DNA of 5,553 bases. It comes from a bacterium (GTDB lineage: Archaea; Thermoplasmatota; Thermoplasmata; Lutacidiplasmatales; UBA184). Of the stretch, positions 3,854 through 5,553 are shown one piece after another. The stretch's first letter is position 1. Every line of letters begins with the position of its first letter. A program made the translations under genes and the position numbers. The notes beneath the pieces are model-generated. The model had not been told where the DNA came from. It ran no database searches and saw nothing but the letters and a program-made list of their open reading frames with translations. The stretch covers positions 1 to 5,553 of the forward strand of contig JAKBKR010000155.1 in assembly GCA_021832495.1 (NCBI GenBank), in the 5' to 3' direction.

Positions 3854-5553
3854 ATGGAACGCTCTCCAATGTTCACGGTGGGGCTGGTGGCCATCCTCTT
3901 TTTGGCCGGGCTCGGAGCTCTGTCGTCCGGGGTGGCCGGGAGCACCGTTCGCACGGAGCCGCGGAACCCTCTCCTTCCCTCGAGCCTGCCCCTCAACATC
4001 CAAGTGAGCAACACCGCCCCGGAACCGTCCGGGGAGCCCACGGTGGCCGTGAACCGGTACGGGACGATCCAGGTGGTCTGGGAGGAGCAGGGAAAGCTCC
4101 AGGACCCCGTCGGACCGATGGGCATGGCCTTTTCGCAGGACGATGGGGCCACCTTTGGCCCCCAGCATATCTCCCAGGTACCGGGCTCCTCGTTCGAATA
4201 CGATGTGTCCAATGCCGGTAACTCGCCGAACGGGACCTTCTGGGTGGGATATGGCGTCTGCCCCGTCCCCGGTCAATCCTGTTCGCTCACCGGCACCGTC
4301 ACCTCCCAGGACTACGTGACCACCGCCTGGGACAATGGGAGTTTGGTCTCCCAACCCCAGCCTACCATCGCCTATGCGCAAACCGGTTCGAACTTCGTCG
4401 ATCGGGACTGGCTCGCCTCGACCCCCAACGGCACCGTCTTCCAGGTCGTCGACGATGCGAGCGGGGCAACGAATGATGTATACCTCGTCCGTTCCTTTGA
4501 TGGGATCCATTTCGCCGCGCCCCAGGTCATCTACAACAACAACGGCATCCCGATCGATGCCTTTGCCTACAACAACACCCTGTGGGGCGTAGCCGATTCG
4601 AACGGCTCGGGTGATTGTGCCATCCTCCTCTCCTTTGATGGGGGGAACACCTGGTCTCCCCCGGTCTCCTCCCCCGCGTGCAATACCGCCCAGTCCGGGA
4701 ACATCGACTGGCAGGTGACGTGGGGCGCAAGCCACACCATCGACCTGACGTTCGACACGACTACCGGTGTGGACTTCACGAGCTCCGCGGACTTCGGTGC
4801 GACCTGGTCGACCCCCGTCCCGGTCTCGGGTACCACACCCGCGGGAACCACGTTCGAGACCCCCACGATCGCCTCGGATCCGGCCACCAACGAGACCTCC
4901 ATCATCTGGCTCGATACCCGGAACAACCCTTCCCAAGGTATCTGGTACGTATACGAGGCCGACAGTTACGACAACGGGATCCACTGGTCATCCCCCCGTC
5001 AGCTTTCCGACACCCAGGCCGGCACGAATGCCGGAGGGACCACCTTCTGGCCGGGTGATTTCATCGGGAGCACGATCACCCCCTGGGGCACCGCGGCCGG
5101 CGTGTGGGGAGAGGATAACGCTAGCGGCCTATTGCAGACCTACTTCGGCCAGCTCCCGCTCGAACGGCCCTCGGCCGGGAACCTGAGCGTGACGGTCCGC
5201 AACAGTCTCGGCTCGGTCGTGCCGAACCTCCCGGTCTCGATCCCCGGGCTCGGAAGCGCCCGGACCAATGCTTCGGGCATCACCACCTTCTTCACCCTTC
5301 CCCCCGGCACGTACACGGCGAGCGCAACCTCGCCTGCCTATGGATCGGGGTCGGCCTCCGGCGTCGTGACTCCGGGCATTACGACCGCGGTGACGATCGA
5401 TCTGTCGGGAGGAACCCCGCCCCCGCTCGTGACCGGCTTCACCGCAACACCGAGCCGCCTCACGCTGGGCAACGCGACGCAGCTCCATGTTTCGACCACC
5501 GGTGGGTCGCCTCCCCTTACCTATGCGTATGCGGCCCTTCCGCCGGGTTGCAA
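3854..5553 (+). CDS. Secreted sialidase-like beta-propeller protein with C-terminal Ig-like domains (3' end missing)
   Basis: One frame runs open from the ATG at 3854 to the right edge, at least 566 codons. Residues 7-29 are a hydrophobic signal peptide or anchor segment. Five Asp-box motifs (S-x-D-x-G-x-T-W type) follow: SQDDGATF at 94, SFDGIHF at 214, SFDGGNTW at 260, SADFGATW at 311 and SYDNGIHW at 371. A degenerate one, AWDNGSL at 158, makes the spacing 46-64 residues and suggests a six-bladed propeller. DRDWLAS (183-189) and FWPGDFIG (398-405) resemble segments seen in BNR/sialidase-like secreted proteins, but I cannot identify the full sialidase active site, so an enzymatic role is unproven. 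Residues 443-517 look like a carboxypeptidase-regulatory or prealbumin-like beta sandwich, and from 528 a PKD-like domain begins and is cut at YAYAALPPGC. Ten N-x-S/T sequons suit an exported glycoprotein. M6 is an alternative start. It is divergent from rps8e. Confidence 0.85.
   Translation, partial: MERSPMFTVGLVAILFLAGLGALSSGVAGSTVRTEPRNPLLPSSLPLNIQVSNTAPEPSGEPTVAVNRYGTIQVVWEEQGKLQDPVGPMGMAFSQDDGATFGPQHISQVPGSSFEYDVSNAGNSPNGTFWVGYGVCPVPGQSCSLTGTVTSQDYVTTAWDNGSLVSQPQPTIAYAQTGSNFVDRDWLASTPNGTVFQVVDDASGATNDVYLVRSFDGIHFAAPQVIYNNNGIPIDAFAYNNTLWGVADSNGSGDCAILLSFDGGNTWSPPVSSPACNTAQSGNIDWQVTWGASHTIDLTFDTTTGVDFTSSADFGATWSTPVPVSGTTPAGTTFETPTIASDPATNETSIIWLDTRNNPSQGIWYVYEADSYDNGIHWSSPRQLSDTQAGTNAGGTTFWPGDFIGSTITPWGTAAGVWGEDNASGLLQTYFGQLPLERPSAGNLSVTVRNSLGSVVPNLPVSIPGLGSARTNASGITTFFTLPPGTYTASATSPAYGSGSASGVVTPGITTAVTIDLSGGTPPPLVTGFTATPSRLTLGNATQLHVSTTGGSPPLTYAYAALPPGC

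Noticed and set aside
3809..4984. Minus-strand reading frame of 391 codons
   Set aside because: It is Gly/Arg/Asp-rich without domains and is antisense to the propeller gene, whose plus-strand frame has a signal peptide and repeated Asp boxes.

Overview
The window looks like a GC-rich archaeal chromosome segment, most likely from the Thermoplasmatota, though the phylum is an inference. The archaeal call rests on a block of genes on the minus strand encoding ribosomal protein S8e, the SRP19 subunit of the signal recognition particle and a GPN-loop GTPase. It is supported by archaeal-type TATA boxes and by an archaeal-type 6-phospho-3-hexuloisomerase. The narrower Thermoplasmatota guess comes from the style of the secreted protein at the right end, a signal peptide plus propeller followed by a domain with a 'YAYAALPPGC' motif like those I associate with large surface proteins of that group.

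Layout from left to right. Positions 1-160 hold the 5' end of a minus-strand gene whose product starts with a clear signal peptide and runs off the window. Positions 161-473 are non-coding as far as I can see, with a short dyad, a repeated 8-mer and a weak TATA-like element. Positions 474-3768 carry five tightly packed minus-strand genes, in transcription order rps8e, srp19, GPN GTPase, an endonuclease IV-family TIM-barrel protein and hxlB. Positions 3769-3853 are a short divergent promoter region. From 3854 to the right edge runs one plus-strand reading frame, at least 566 codons, for a secreted six-bladed sialidase-like beta-propeller protein with C-terminal Ig-like domains; it is cut by the window end.

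The minus-strand block appears to be two transcription units. The first (rps8e-srp19-GPN) starts from a TATA box at about 3809-3817 and serves ribosome and protein-targeting functions. The second (TIM barrel-hxlB) starts from a TATA box in the 65-base gap at 2209-2273. In both units the lead gene has a GGAGG Shine-Dalgarno sequence near the predicted 5' end of the message, while the internal genes have none and abut or overlap their upstream neighbours, which suggests translational coupling.

The most interesting item is the endonuclease IV-like protein. By eye it has lost several metal ligands expected of the nuclease family and carries a strongly basic Lys/Ala/Pro tail of about 50 residues, so it may not be a normal AP endonuclease. 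The hexuloisomerase next to it also departs from the usual SGSGET motif. I see no CRISPR array, tRNA, rRNA or insertion sequence.
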